Shown: positions 10,301-22,708, counted from the stretch's first letter. The stretch is DNA of 64,000 bases from Cheilinus undulatus (GCF_018320785.1 NC_054886.1:33832110-33896109), one strand, 5' to 3'. The notes: generated by a model not told the origin, from the letters alone. Program-made: numbers and translations.

Positions 10301-13300
10301 GCGAGCAAATGCATTTGTTCATGTTAGGTTTATTTTATGTACAGGCATAAAGAACCAGAGGAAATATGTAGGATATGAATCACAAACACGCGCATTTCCA
10401 CCTCTAACCAAAATGTGACCACAAATATGCTAATTACGCACATATATAAATTTACTGTATATTTGAGATATGATATATTCTTACCTATTGATTGAAAGGA
10501 CCCATGCATCCTCATGCATGTCCATCCACTTGCTATGAAGTGAGGGCAAAGTCAAAATTGTCCAAATGTTCCCCTTTCTTAGCCCCAGACAGTAGAATTC
10601 AGAGGTAACATTTCCCACTGTAAACACTCCACTTACGGCATGTCCGGCCGTAAACATAGGCACAGATTCGCACCCGAGCACACACGTTGGAGCACACAAA
10701 CTTTTCCTTCCGCATGTAGCCCACTCTCAGACATCCATATCTAGTGGCATGAATCGTTTTATTTAATTCTGATGATGTTTAGTGGGTGAGATAGCGCTTC
10801 AGACACTCTGAGTCCATGGAAGGTAAACCATGTGTGAGTTGACAAAGGGGTTAAAATGGTGCGCTGGCACCATCTGCTGGATCACTGTAGAATGGTGAAA
10901 TTTAGAGCCCTGGTGATCGAGTGACTGCATAGAAAGGTTGCTATAAGTTGTTTTGGTGCCATAGACACACAGTCAAAAAACGTGTTTTTAATGGAGGTCT
11001 GTTGTCCGATATCGGACAAACAAGGATGGATGGAGCTATTTCATGTCAATCGAGTTCTATGGGTGACACGTTTTTTTTTTGTTTGTTTTTTTTTTTGTTT
11101 TTTTTTATATGAAGAAAAACAATAACTTTGGCCAAATTTGATGCCTCAATCTATAAAAATGTGACTATCAACTCAAAAAAATGCTGATAAAAAGGATGAA
11201 TGTCCTCAAAACAGACATAGTAGGATCCGAGGGTTAAGGGACTGTAATCAATGCCTCACTAGGCAGCTTTCACCCAGACATTGCTCTTATTGCTGCCTCT
11301 CAGTTTTCGTCTTGACAGCACTTTGTGATTGAAATCAGATTTCATATTTAATTGAATAAAGCAGAAAGTGACATAACTTTTGATTTTACGTTTCACTTTT
11401 ATATTCCAACTCAGATTGTATTTTCTGATATCAAAACTGGGGAAATTAAGCCACATGTCTCACCCAACAGTTGCATCTGTCATGTTCCTTGAATTTATTT
11501 CTTGTTTTTGTTTTGGTTTGAGGTATTTTTTTTTCATGAGGTTTTGTGGTAAACTTACAGAAAAGCAATCACGCCATGTGTTGATTTCTCCTTCATACCT
11601 TAGCGTTGATCGCAGAAATCTTTCTTGGGTAGCGCAGCAGCAGGAAAAACTCTGAATACTTTACAAATTTCATCAAATCCAGAATCACAGGGTTTCGTAC
11701 AAAAACCTCATCAAGAGCACTGACATTTGTTGCACTGGGTAGCTCCCACCTAACAGGAAGCATAAAACAAAAAATTACCAAGATGCTTTAGCCCATCCTT
11801 TGTCTTTAGATCTATAACTTCATATTTGTTGTCTCTTCCTGTCAAAGTTTACAGAGGAAGTATCTCGTGTGTAAAAGTAGAGTTTAAAGTTGGTATAACA
11901 GTCTAATGCTGATGCAGTGGTTTCCTACCTGCCCTCACTTGTCAGTGTGACGTCCTCCATAGAAAAATAAGTGATGGGCTGTCCATTCATGATCCACATG
12001 GCTTCCATAAATGCCTGATCTGATATGGTAATGTTCCGGAGAGTAGCACTCCTACAAAGAGACATCGACGAGGACGATCGGAAAAAAATGCACATGGCGT
12101 ATAGAACAGGGGGCATCAAGTACATTCGCACAAGGGCCAGATTTAGTCTTAACAGAGTCTCTGGGGGCCGGACTTCCAAAAAACGAAAAATTAAATTAAT
12201 ATATTGTTCTGATTAACATATAGTGTTTTATTCATTACCAGTGAGATCTATCCTTATCTATAATACCGTGGTTGGAGACAGGCATAAACAGAATTGGCTG
12301 GAAAAAATGGTCCCTCAACAATTAGGATTTAGCACCGATTTTAACTCGTGTTTCACTCTTTACACTACTTTACTGCTTCAGTCTGCCATTTTCTGTGCCA
12401 CTTTAAACCCATTTTTTAATACTTCTTGCTATTTTATCACTCTTTCACCCACTTTCCTGCCTTTTCACTACTTTGTCATTGGCTATTTATGCACCTCTCA
12501 TCCACTTTTAACACATTTTTGATACTTTTTGCCCTTTTTGCCTCTTTCACCTCATATTTACCATTCTTTGACTCCTTTAAACCATTTTACTTGCGTGTCT
12601 TATCCCTCCTTCATCCATTTTTGCCACTTTTTGTCCATTTTTGCCCCTTTTTTCCTTTTATACTAATGGTTTGCCAAATTTTAACCTCTTTTCTTCACTT
12701 TTCCTGCAGGTATTGTCCCTTTGTGTACACTTATCACCCATTTTTGTCACTCTCTAGCCCCTTTTCTACCACTTTATTCGGTCATGTTTGCCAGTTTTAA
12801 CACATTTTGTTAATATTTACTGATAATGGCTGACAAGTGAATTTCTGTGAAAACAGATCAAATGTTAGTAATTCTAAAACTATTTCAATATTAATTATTG
12901 GGGTGGATTTAAGAGCTGAAGACATTTAAAGCCAAAAGCTACTCTTAAAACCACAACATCTACTTTCCTGCTTTTCTGAATTTAATGACCTTCTGTGGGC
13001 CTGAAAAGAAGCTTTGTGGGGCCTGATTTGGCCCCCAGGCTGCCAGTTGTTAATCAGTGGTATAGAAGGTTTTAATTTAATGATAAACATCAGCATGCTA
13101 AACACAAACTTATATGTCCATTCTTAATAAAACCATCATTTTCTATGTCAGCATTTGGCTTCAGGAATTCAGCTAAAATATTTCAATCGCCCCCTTGTGG
13201 CTGGCTGTGATAAATCAGACTGATCTCACTATTAGAGCCTAACAATAACGCATTTGTAAGAAAAAAAAATCAACAAAATTATGTCAATAAGACCACTTTT

Positions 13301-16300
13301 AAAATATCTTAAGTTTTTTTTATAAGAGTTAATCCCCCAAAGTGCCTGTGTAGCAGAAAGCTAACCCTTGTCCACATGTAGTTGATGACCCCTGGCATAC
13401 ATCATGGCATGGACAGGATGCTGACGTGTAAATCAGGTTTTAGGAGATTTTAATGGTGCAAAAAAGAAATATTGAGGAGACATATTTACCTGATTCTCTT
13501 CTTGGCTGACACTTTGATTGGTTGCACAGACTCTTTCCCAATCAGATGAGCGTCTTGCAGAACGATGGGTGTGTTTGGGTATGATACATCGGCGAGCACG
13601 GCTGAAGCTAGGGCTGGGTTTGTTAAAAATGGACCATAGAGACTCAAGGTCACATGACCTAGTGGCCACACATCTGCCAGAGCCCCAGACTCATACCTAT
13701 GGAGGGGAAAGAAAGGTGCTGACTTTAATTATTGGATTTTTGTTACAGATTTTCATTTGTTGACCCCAGCCAGACTACCCTGGGTATGTTCATTAAAGGC
13801 CCTCTAAAGTAAAAATAAATCCATGTTTAGGGTTGTTGTATGACAGGTCACTGTGTCATGAACCTCCAGGTCAAATTTCAGTCAAATAAAACATCTCTAG
13901 GTTTATAAAATTAAGCTTCATAATCATGAAAAATGAGGCAGTAAACTCTGCTCCAGGATGCTGTGGGCGTGTCTGTTCAATGAGCTGAAGCCACGCCCAC
14001 TTAGGTGAAACTACAGCTTGACTTGGGGCCTTAAAGTAACTTAACAATGCTCAGAATAACTGTGGAGAAACAGAAATGGTACACACATTTGGGAAATTGG
14101 AAATTTCCATGACAGTGATGACTATGTCTAATTTCATTCAAATGAAATTTGTGTCCATACCTAGTTTATTACAGTCAACTTAATTAAGCTAAATCACTTA
14201 TAAAATCATGTACACAGAGTGAACTGAAACAAAACTAAAAAAATATGCCTCAAAAAAAAAAAAAAAAAAAAAAAAAGTGAAAAGGAAACAAAAATTGATT
14301 TAAAAAAATCTGGATCAATTTCAACCTTGGTTCACATTCATAAACAATTGATTTAATGTCCCAGTTGGACCTTTAGATTTCTGATCAATTATAATAATTG
14401 TATGAATTAACCAAATATCATGCTAAAGCTGTCTTCTCTGGACTTGATTTTGCACAAAAATTATATGAAAAGGGATTTATTTCTGTGTTCTTGAATAAAA
14501 CTGTTACAACCTGAATTATTTAATTTTTCCATTTTGCTATAAACCACAGATTCAAAAACATCATCCAAACATATTTTGAGGAAGTGTCTTTGTGACTAAT
14601 GATAAACTGTGCCTGAAATAGTACAGATTATTTGGCCTGAGCACAGGTTCTTATGAGGGTTGAATCCAAAGTACTTAAGTTCTGCCACTAGGTGGCTCTA
14701 AATCCTAATAATAAAAAACAGTAGAGCTGTGCTGCTCAGATGGAAAGGTGGATAAATTCAACTATACAATCATAACTTTGGTTAAAAAGGTTACAAAAGT
14801 TAACATTTTGATAGATAAACTTCTTTGAATTGAACTATTGGTCCTTAAGAAAGGGAAGAAAATTCTTGAGGTTTTGTGAGACATATAAGTGTATACATTT
14901 TGATTTAAAAGTTTGGGCTGGAATTTGAAAAATCAATGATTTACTGTCTTCTTTTTCATACTATATTTCATCAGCCGTAAAGCAGCAAGTTATTAAACTG
15001 TCAGATGAACTACTGCCAGGTAAAGGTCAAATGTAAAAACAAATGTCCCCAGTTTTCTAACAGAAGATGGGAACCTGGCCCCTGGAAAAGAGAAAAGTCA
15101 CTCTTCCCCTTCTCTTTCCTGATATTTCATCAACAAAATGTTTACTCAAGCAGCTGTTAAGAGGTTTGATCCTTGGTGATGTCATCTGGAGAAATTCTAT
15201 TCTATTCTATTCTATTCTATTCTATTCTATTCTATTTTTCTATTCTATTCTATTCTACTCTTTCTGTTCTTTTTTGTCTATTGTATTCTGATCTGTGCTA
15301 TTCTTTTGAATCTATTCTATTCTGTTCTAATCTTTCTATTCTATTCTATTCAATTCTATACTATTCTACTTTTTTCTATTCCATTCTATTCTACTCTTCC
15401 TGTTCTATTTCTTCTATTCTATTCTGTTCTACTCATTCTATTCTTTTCTATTTCATTCTATTAATTTTATTCTATTCCATTCTACCTTTTCTATTCTTTT
15501 TTATTCTATTCCATTCTGTTCAATTCTACTCATTCTATTCATTCTATTCATTCTATTCTATTCTATTCTATTCTACTCTTTCTTTTTTATTCTTTTCTGT
15601 TCTATTCTATTCTACTCTTTCTTTTCTATTCATTCTATTCTCTTCTTTTCTTTCTATTCTAGTTATTCTATTCTATTCTATTCTATTCCACTCTTTCTAT
15701 TTTATTTATTCTCCTCTATTCTGTTCTTTTTCTGTGTATTCTATTCTATTCTTTATATTCTATTTTTTCTTTCTATTCTAGTTATTCTATTCTATTCTAT
15801 TCTATTCTATTCTACTTTATTCATTCTGTTCTCTTCTTTTCTATTCTATTGAATTCTATTCTTTATATTTTACTCTTTCTCTTCTCTTCTATTCTTTTCT
15901 ATTATATTATTTTCTATTCTATCCTAATTTTATTCTGTTTGGTTCTTTTCTGTTCTTTTCTATTCTATTCTATTCTATTCTATTCTATTCTAATATTTTT
16001 ATTCAGTCTTTTCTATTCTTTTCTATTCTTCTCATTCTATTCTATTCATTCTATTCTGTTCTTTAAGGTCTATTCTATTCTACTCTCTATATTATATTCT
16101 AGTTTTTCTCTTCTATTCTACTCTTTCTATTTTATTATTCTTTTCTGTTCTTTTCTTTCTATTCTATTCTATTCTTTAAATTCTATTCTAGTTTTTCTAT
16201 TCTATTCTATTCTACTCTTTCTATTTTATTCATTCTATTCTATTCTATTGTATTCTTTTCTTTATACTCTACTCTTTCTCTTCTATGCTTTCTTTTTTAT

Positions 16301-18099
16301 TATATTCTTTTCTATTCTATCCTAATTTTATTCTGTTCTGTTCCATTCTTTTCTATTCTCTTCATTCTGTTCTGTTCCATTCTTTTCTATTTAATTCTAT
16401 TCTTTCTATTCTCTGCTTTCTATTCTTTTTATTCTCTTTTGCTCTGTTCTATCCTTTCTATTGTATTCTTTTGTATTCTCTTCATTCTATTCTATTGTAT
16501 TCTATTGTTTTTGATTGTTTTTGATTCTTTTCTAGTTTTTAGCAGAGGGATTTATCGGCAAGTCATAAATCCATCATCTATGTTCACAGATATATTTTTA
16601 GGTCATGAAAGACTGCTGTAAACTTGTGTAAAAAGAGAATTACATATTTCCACTAATATGGTCTTTGTGAATTAACAAGCCTAAAATATTTCATCATTTT
16701 TACACCTGTTTTCCTCCTTTTTGGCACTGTTGTCACTTGTTTTGCCATGATTTGGCCCCTGATCACTACTTTTTCCATCATTTTTTGGCACTTTTGACCT
16801 GTTTTAATCCATTTTTTTTATATTTGTAAATTATTTTTCCCTCAAACAATGTTTCAGTTTCTTCCACTTTTCACTTCCACTTTTCTGTTATCCTGACATT
16901 TGTGCACATTATAGTGCAGCCATTAAGTCTTTCCTAATTACTTTCCTAATTATCTAGTCCAGTGTGTCCATCCACATTGTTAACATCACCAACCAATAGG
17001 AAACTCTGTTTTTAGAAAGGAGATTACATTTTGACAAATGTTATATTGTACTTGAGTATAAATAGATCTTTTTTTTCTTTGTTTAGAGTGTTTGATTTTT
17101 CAGGTTAAACATAAAATATGTTTATCACAGCTTAACTTTACCCCACCCCCCGTTTGGCTGTCCAGAATGTTCTCCCCTTTCTCCTGTTATGGTCAGCATT
17201 CCTAACAATGATTGTGAACTTTCCAGTGATGCAGCACTGTCAGCTCCCCACCTTTCAAGGTTATTGGCATGTAGAGTGAGCTCCTCCAGCTCTGTGACCC
17301 CTGACAGATCTCCTCTCTTTATCTCCAGCAGAGCAGGACCTCCAAAAGCCAGCCTCCTCAGTCGGACCAGGCTCTGAAACACGGGGGGAGACCCCAGACG
17401 GCTGGAGAAGAGGAAGTGAGAGAATATATGTGAAAATATGTAGACAGTTCAAGTCACATGCAATGTGAAGATTATTCATCTGTATCTAAGCCGGGTTCTT
17501 TACCTGTACGGGTTGTTGAGCAGGTTGAGCTGCTGCAGAGCTCCGAGCTTGCTGAACCATTCATGGCTGAGAGCGGTCAGGTTATTATCAGACAGATCCA
17601 GATTCTCCAGACTCCAAAGAGAATCAAACGCCGATGGATGGATCACAGCTAGACTGTTACCTGAGAGAGTTTTAATATTATCCTGAATCATTATTTCTTT
17701 CACCTTCTTTTGCCGTTTAATGGACACAGATTTGCATTAAGCATTTGTAGCTCATTCTTGTAAATAATCATGACTGTCAGCTCACAGAATAGTCATATCT
17801 TATTAAAGCATTTTATCCAGTCTCATTTTTGATGCCCAGTCATTATTACCGTGTAGACTCAGAGCCGTCAGCCTCCTGTGGCCGGTCAGATCTTCATCGG
17901 TCACCTCAGTGATGTTGTTAAAGGAAAGATCAAGAGTCGAAGCACGGCCCGTAACCTCAGGAACACGGATGAACCCGCCGTAGGAACAATTACAGAACAA
18001 TTTCCAGTCACAGCGTCCGCAAGTTGATCTCTCTCCATCAGCGTCTGACCTCTGAGTCCAGCAGAGGAAGAGGAGGAGGAGAAAAAGATGCTGCTTCAT
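7322..18099 (-). CDS. tlr2: Toll-like receptor 2, copy A (11 coding exons)
   Basis: Cell-surface innate immune receptor of the TLR1/TLR2 subfamily. Coding exons on the minus strand: 17850-18099, 17504-17660, 17252-17401, 13490-13696, 11929-12051, 11599-11749, 9212-9376, 8658-8837, 8418-8558, 7834-8339, 7322-7736. All introns are GT-AG and phases agree, giving 814 aa without a stop. Residues 1 to about 20 are a signal peptide, followed by an LRRNT ([12 protein letters not shown]). LRRs run to about residue 528, the LRRCT is about 533-588 with CSC and C567/C588, and the TM helix is about 591-613. The TIR domain starts at [11 protein letters not shown] (651). Box 2 is [11 protein letters not shown] with the BB-loop proline at 703, and box 3 is FW at 798-799. 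The segment [19 protein letters not shown] closely resembles mammalian TLR2. The exon 2/3 junction codes Ser-Arg where the other copies have Ser-Cys. Introns 3, 4 and 6 hold large repeats. The start codon was chosen because the signal peptide follows it directly. TLR2 rather than TLR1 or TLR6 is inferred from the TIR motifs. Confidence 0.87.
9377..11598. other. Copy A intron 6 with repeat content
   Basis: Holds a small inverted-repeat element at about 9733-9848 (AGGATGGGATTGGATCGG facing GGATCGGATTGGTCCCATCC), a TTTTTGCCACTTTTAACC-type array at about 9840-10290, and T-rich sequence near 11070-11105. The part nearest exon 6 (about 11236-11598) is shared with copy B intron 6 (about 42552-42840), so it predates the A/B split. 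Confidence 0.6.
9840..10290 (+). repeat. TTTTTGCCACTTTTAACCC degenerate tandem array (copy A intron 6)
   Basis: Imperfect repeats of about 18-21 bp (ATTTTTGCCACTTTTAATCC and variants). The same unit forms the interior of the hAT elements at 2481-3516 and 12107-13059 and arrays at several other places in the window. Confidence 0.8.
12107..13059. mobile_element. Non-autonomous hAT element in copy A intron 4 (8-bp TSD GTATAGAA)
   Basis: Starts CAGGGGGCATCAAGTACATT and ends GCCAGTTGTTAATCAGTG. The exact duplication GTATAGAA flanks it at 12099-12106 and 13060-13067. It is the same family as 2481-3516, with the same outer segments and the same TTTTTGCCACTT-type interior. Copy B at the matching place (about 43338) reads CACATGGTGTATAGGTTT with no insert. 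Confidence 0.9.
13697..15194. other. Copy A intron 3, part nearest exon 4
   Basis: No coding signal seen. It contains a run of about 23 A residues near 14252-14275 and AT-rich unique-looking sequence. Only the exon 4 acceptor at 13697-13698 has an evident function. Confidence 0.5.
15195..16535. repeat. ATTCT pentanucleotide microsatellite, about 1.3 kb, in copy A intron 3
   Basis: Long runs of (TTCTA)n interrupted by variants such as TTCTT, TTTTC and TTCTG. The cleanest blocks are 15195-15260, 15540-15575, 15660-15700, 15780-15825 and 15955-15992. The apparent Phe/Ser/Leu/Tyr-rich open frames (for example 15173-15781 and 15849-16325) are by-products of the repeat. It lies between exons 3 and 4 of copy A. 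Confidence 0.97.
16536..17251. other. Copy A intron 3, part nearest exon 3
   Basis: No coding signal. A short, weak stretch of TTTTTGGCACTTTT-type repeats lies at about 16690-16830. The exon 3 donor is at 17250-17251. Confidence 0.5.
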
Positions 18100-18324
18100 A
18101 TTGCAGAGGTAGAAAAATGCTTTCAGGTGATAGAATCAGAACGGTGTGACTGAAGCAGATTCTTGGAGCAGCAGTGAGGCAGGGAGACTTGGAGTTAAAG
18201 AGAAGTACATCCAGGGAGGAAGTGTGAACTTGATAAAGGAGGAAGTTTTTAATATTTTCACCTAATTTACCCCCTTACCTATATTCATCGAGTTCCTTCC
18301 CCAGTGACTGAATAAAGGAACAAA
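18100..18324 (-). promoter_or_regulatory. Copy A 5' leader and proximal promoter region
   Basis: Lies directly upstream of the copy A start codon. On the minus strand it has two purine-rich ETS/PU.1-like cores (complements of GAGGAAGTG at 18216-18224 and GGAGGAAGTT near 18238). PU.1 is known to drive TLR genes in mammalian myeloid cells, so a role here is only an inference. No clear TATA box was seen. Confidence 0.3.
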
Positions 18325-18550
18325 AGTGAGGGACACAACTGCAGCAGAAGATTTGGCAAGTTTTTCATGGGCACAACCCACATACTCAGCTCTGCTGCTC
18401 ATCCCACAAACACATGTTCCTTACAAATGTGGCTCCATTTAAACGGGTAATAAACAGGCTTTCCAAGGGTATAAGATTTATTACCAAGAAGCATTGTTAC
18501 AACAAAGAAATTACCAACCAACCACATATTTCCTTACTTTTACTGCTAAG
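18325..18550. mobile_element. Solo Tc1 terminal repeat upstream of copy A
   Basis: The sequence from AGATTTGGCAAGTTTTTCAT to TACTGCTAAGTTTATT matches the right terminal repeat of the Tc1 element at about 20211-20424 in the same orientation, and is the inverse of its left repeat at about 19410-19615. No transposase lies beside it. It sits about 230 bp upstream of the copy A start codon, where the promoter is expected. Confidence 0.75.
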
Positions 18551-18844
18551 TTTATTTACTTTAGTGGGCCCCAGTTACCTAGCAGCCTAATTATCAGGAG
18601 GCTAGTATTACCTAGTGATTGCCTAGTAGTTATCTAGAAGTTATCCAGTTGTACCTGGTAGTTACCTTTTAATTTCCAAGTGTTTTGGTAGGATTAATTA
18701 GCTAATAAATACCTAGAAATTATCTAGTGATTACATAGTAATTTTGGAGTCTAGAGAATTGTAATTTTAGAGTTTTCATTTCAGCTTACTAAAATGACGA
18801 GGGTTAAATTTCTTTTTCCCCTTACATTGAAATGACCAGCGGAT

Positions 18845-18960
18845 GTCTGAGGAAGTTAAAAACCTTGGGGTCGAGAGCTTTAACCAAACATGAAAAGAGG
18901 TAGTGAGCATAAATATTTACTTTCAGGGGAAACTTTTGTAAGTATGACCAGATGAACTTA
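18845..18960 (-). promoter_or_regulatory. Conserved TLR2 upstream block (copy A)
   Basis: The segment AGAGGTAGTGAGCAT, then TTTACTTTCAGG and GGAAAC, matches 1085-1150 closely over about 40 bp. Its complement includes CTGAAAGTAAA, which resembles half of an interferon-response element. It lies about 750-860 bp upstream of the copy A start codon. Function is inferred only from conservation between two places. Confidence 0.4.
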
Positions 18961-19409
18961 AAGAGAATTCTCACTTTTCAACGTTTTAGACAAATAAAAT
19001 TTCCAAAATAAAAACGTGGGTGTCAGTTGTTTGGTATGAATGTCAAGCAAACTAATGAATTTAGTTTTTTAGTTGAGCTTAAATTGAAAATTTAACACCA
19101 GAACTGACTTCTAGTCGAGCAGTACGCTGCTGTTTAATCTTATCTTGTTATAGTTTACCTCATCTTTTACACGACTATGACCACAGCAACATTTGCTCCG
19201 TCTCTGGTGTCCCGTTCTAGATCATCACTTCCTTTTAGTCATAGTCCCTCCTAGGAGGTGATCTTGTGATTTGATATAACATTATTTTCTAACTCAGAAG
19301 CTGGATGTGAGTAGCTGTTTTGGACTGACGATAACTGATTTCTTTACAAAATTTTTTTTTTACTATCAGTAGAAAATTGATTTTACTGCTGCATTTGGGT
19401 GGCGGTATT

Positions 19410-20424
19410 TTTAAATTTGGCACAAAAAAGAAAACTTGTGTTTGATATATTATTTCTTGTAAAAATAATTCTTGGTAATAAATCTTGTTATTAGAACATT
19501 GTTTATTGCGCTTTTAAATGGTGCCAATTTTTTAAGGAACATGTGTTTGTGGGATGAGCAGCAGAGCTGAGTATGTGGGTTGCACCCATGAAAATGTTGC
19601 CAAATCTTCTTGGCTGTCTTCTGCAGATTTGCTGTCAAGGTTTGCAGGAAGATATGGCCGACAGCTCTCTGCCCAGACAATCCAGAACTGACTAAGCACA
19701 GCCTCACTGGAAAAACAAGGCTTGTCATCATTGGAGGCTATCTCAAAGCAGAGAGATATCCAGTTGAGATTCTGCAACCAGTGGCAACCCCATATCTCCA
19801 CAGTCTGGGACCAAACTCTATCCTCCATTATGATGTAGCTGGCCCCACAGAGTGCGGTTTATCAGAGACTACCTCAACAATTTGGGAGTGGAGAGGCTGG
19901 AATGTCCTGCCAGCAGTCCTGACCTCAACCCCACTGACCACTTGTGGGATCAGCTTGGGTTTGCTGGTCGTGCCAGAGTGACCAACACAACCATGTTGGC
20001 TGGCTTGCGACTAATGCTGATTGAAGAATGGGATGCCATCCCACAGCAGTGTGTGACCAGGCTGGTGATCAGCATGAGGGGGAGGAGCCAGGCTGTTGTG
20101 GCTGAGGCTCCTGTTTGTTAAATGAATAAACTGTGAAACTGCCGATATGTCTTCAGACTTCGATCATCCTGTCCACCAAACAAGAGTCAATGATAGGATA
20201 AGCTGATTAAAGATTTGGCAGATTTTTCATGGATGCAACCCATATACTCAGCTCTGCTGCTCATCTCACAAATGCATGTTCCTTACAAACGTGGCATCAT
20301 TTTAAAGGGAAATAAACAGGCTTTCTAATGGTGTAAGATTTATTGCAAAGAAGCATTGTTAAAAAAACGAAATAATCTTCCAAACACGAATATCCTTACT
20401 TTTTTGTGCTAAGTTTATAATAAT
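19410..20424 (+). mobile_element. Tc1-like transposon with long terminal inverted repeats, decayed
   Basis: Left repeat about 19410-19615 and right repeat about 20211-20424 are inverse copies of roughly 200 bp (CATACTCAGCTCTGCTGCTCAT and its complement are the clearest parts). Between them only the 3' part of a Tc1 transposase remains. The same family occurs in copy B intron 4 and as a solo end at 18325-18550. Confidence 0.8.
19832..20121 (+). pseudogene. Tc1 transposase C-terminal fragment
   Basis: Translates as RFIRDYLNNLGVERLECPA then SSPDLNPTDHLWDQLG, with a final helix region ending in MRGRSQAVVAEA. The SPDLNP-DHLWD motif is the second catalytic region of Tc1 DDE transposases. The N-terminal HTH and first Asp are missing. 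Confidence 0.8.
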
Positions 20425-22088
20425 ATACATAACAGGCAGATTCTGACCATCAGATTTTGTGTTTTCAGGCAGGAGAACCCCAAAACAACGGACTGGGTTG
20501 GCTCTTTTTTGGGTTGGAAGGTACCTTACTTCAGGAGTTCCCAAAGCTTATTTCCCCTCCAGATTAGTCCCAGAGACCAGGACCCCCAATATCCCTGGAG
20601 GTGGTTAAAGTGTGCAGTTTTGCATGAGGCCAGGGTCCTTTTCCCCACTTTGGGAGCCACTGCTAGATACCCAAATATTTGTAAAAAATACTAAAAAAAT
20701 AGGTTTCTCATGATATAAGGTTTCTTAATTATGCTTTACCCTGCTATCATGCCATACTACCCAACCAGTCTCCCTCATTTTGCTCTCATATGAGTTGCTT
20801 ATCGCCATAATAGAATATTCATTATACTTCAAGACAGGTATTATCGATAAAGACCATTTTATTTGTATAACACTTTTATAAACAAGAGTTCAGATTTGAC
20901 ATGAAAACCCAGACATCAACAAAAAACAATAAAACAGCAATAGAAGAAACAAAAATACAATGAAAATGTCTGACCCAAACATCATAAGAACCCAGGCATC
21001 ACTAGGACTCCAAAGATTTAGGAAGAACTTACCAGTGAAAGGAAATCATAAGGAGACATTATTCTGAAGCATCTTTTCAGTTAGCAAAGCCACACATGCA
21101 CAGCTGATACCAAAAAGACAATTAAAATTTATATCCAAATACCCGACAGTGCTTGCCTCCATGAGCATCATAAATTCACTGATCAGATCTCGCTAAACCA
21201 GGTGTAATCTATAAGAAACATACTAAATAAGCTACTCACTATTAAGCAATTCTCCTCACACAAAAATGCATTTACTTTTTGTACGCCATTTTACAACACA
21301 GGACTCTATCAATCCATTGTTTGAACCTACCCTACTAGAATTTTCTAGATGCAAATACAGTTTGAGGCTTTTGAAGGGGGTGCTTGGACCTGCTGTGGCC
21401 AGAGAGGCTTTTTTGGATAATCTTTTTTGTTCTACTTAGTGCACTCTTAGCCACTTAATTACACAGAATATACAGAACATGATCTTTATCATTAAAAAGA
21501 AAACCCACCTTCCTTTTTTTGCTACAAACACCAATTATCAATGCCTGAGATTGTCAAGTAGCCACACGCCACAGTATTGATGTCCTGCCTCTTCTGCTTA
21601 TGAGAACACATTATTTACTAATAGATACAAATGCAAAATCCCTTAGGTTTGAGTCAATTATGAGACAAAAAAAGGGTTCTGAAAATTCCACTGACTTATG
21701 TCTGGCTGCAGACCTCAATGGTTGGGCATTTATCTGCAGACCTGTACAATGGGGCAACCTGGACCTTTGGGCAGAAATGACAAACATTACCCAAGCCAGA
21801 ACCACAGTGATGCATTTATGACATATATTTTCTGCTTGCTATGAATAAAAATCTAAAAATTTACTATGTAGGAAAAAATTAAAATGAATTCACCAAAACT
21901 AAGGAAATCCAAAGAGGGTTGAGGTTAAGCAACTGAACCCTAAATGTCAGGGTTAGGGCTAGGGGGAAGGAGATAAAATTTGAATTAACACACCCCAAAC
22001 TAGATTAACATCCAAAGAGGGTCAGGGTTAGGCACCTCAACCCCAAAGGTTAGGGTTAAGGGGATGAAATTGAAAATACCCCACCAAT
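20425..22088. other. Unassigned sequence left of the partial TLR2 copy
   Basis: No gene seen. A short element with CAGGAGTTCCCAAAGC facing CTTTGGGAGCCACTG lies at about 20532-20661 and resembles a small hAT derivative. Near the right edge (21895-22080) there is a duplicated segment rich in GGGTTAGGG-like words, immediately at the breakpoint of the partial TLR2 copy. Confidence 0.45.
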
Positions 22089-22435
22089 ACCTCCAAAAGC
22101 CAGCCTCCTCAGTCTGACCAGGCTTTGAAACACGCGGGGAGACCCCAGACAGCTGGAGAAGAGGAAGTGAGAGAATATATGTGAAAATATGTAGACAGTT
22201 CAAGTCACATGCAATGTGAAGATTATTTGTGACTAACCATGTGTCTATGTGGAACAAAGAGCACAGAAAACTTTGTGTATGTGGTAGAACTGCTTGCTTA
22301 CAGTAGGTGGCAGTATGACAAAGTCAGATGCTAAACTATTAATGTGACTTGGACTGACATTCATCAGTAAATTTGAAGCAAATCAGATGCTCAATATAAG
22401 AGTTAGTGCAACTTCCTGCCAAATGGCGAGATGCC

Positions 22436-22708
22436 AGAAGGAACTGGGCTGAAGAGCAGAAGGTTGTTGGATCAAATCCCAGTGGGAGCCAAGCTAGCAG
22501 CCAGAGAGGCTCAATCACGCCGTGAGCACTGTCAAAGAGCCCTTAAGCAAGGCACTGAACTCCCCCCACAGCTCAATGGTAGAGCTTTACTAAAGAGCAG
22601 CAGGGCCATCACTCTATGTATGTTAAATATGGATTTGAATTTGTAAAAAACAACAACAACAGAGTGTAAACTGTTCATCCCCCTTCAGGGGATATATAAA
22701 AGTACGAC
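22436..22708 (+). mobile_element. tRNA-derived SINE-like insertion
   Basis: Contains a B-box-like GGATCAAATCCC at about 22470 and the fish SINE words CCCTTAAGCAAGGCACTGAA, with an A/C-rich tail (AACAACAACAACAG). Copy B intron 2 lacks it between GCGAGATGCCA and CTGCAGCTTCCC. Confidence 0.55.

Noticed and set aside
13381-13395. Second hAT terminus (TTGATGACCCCTG) in copy A intron 4
   Set aside because: It resembles a right end, but I could not find a matching left end or target duplication, so it was not listed as an element.
15173-16621. Open frames of up to 202 codons rich in Phe, Ser, Leu, Tyr
   Set aside because: They read the ATTCT pentanucleotide array and have no independent support.
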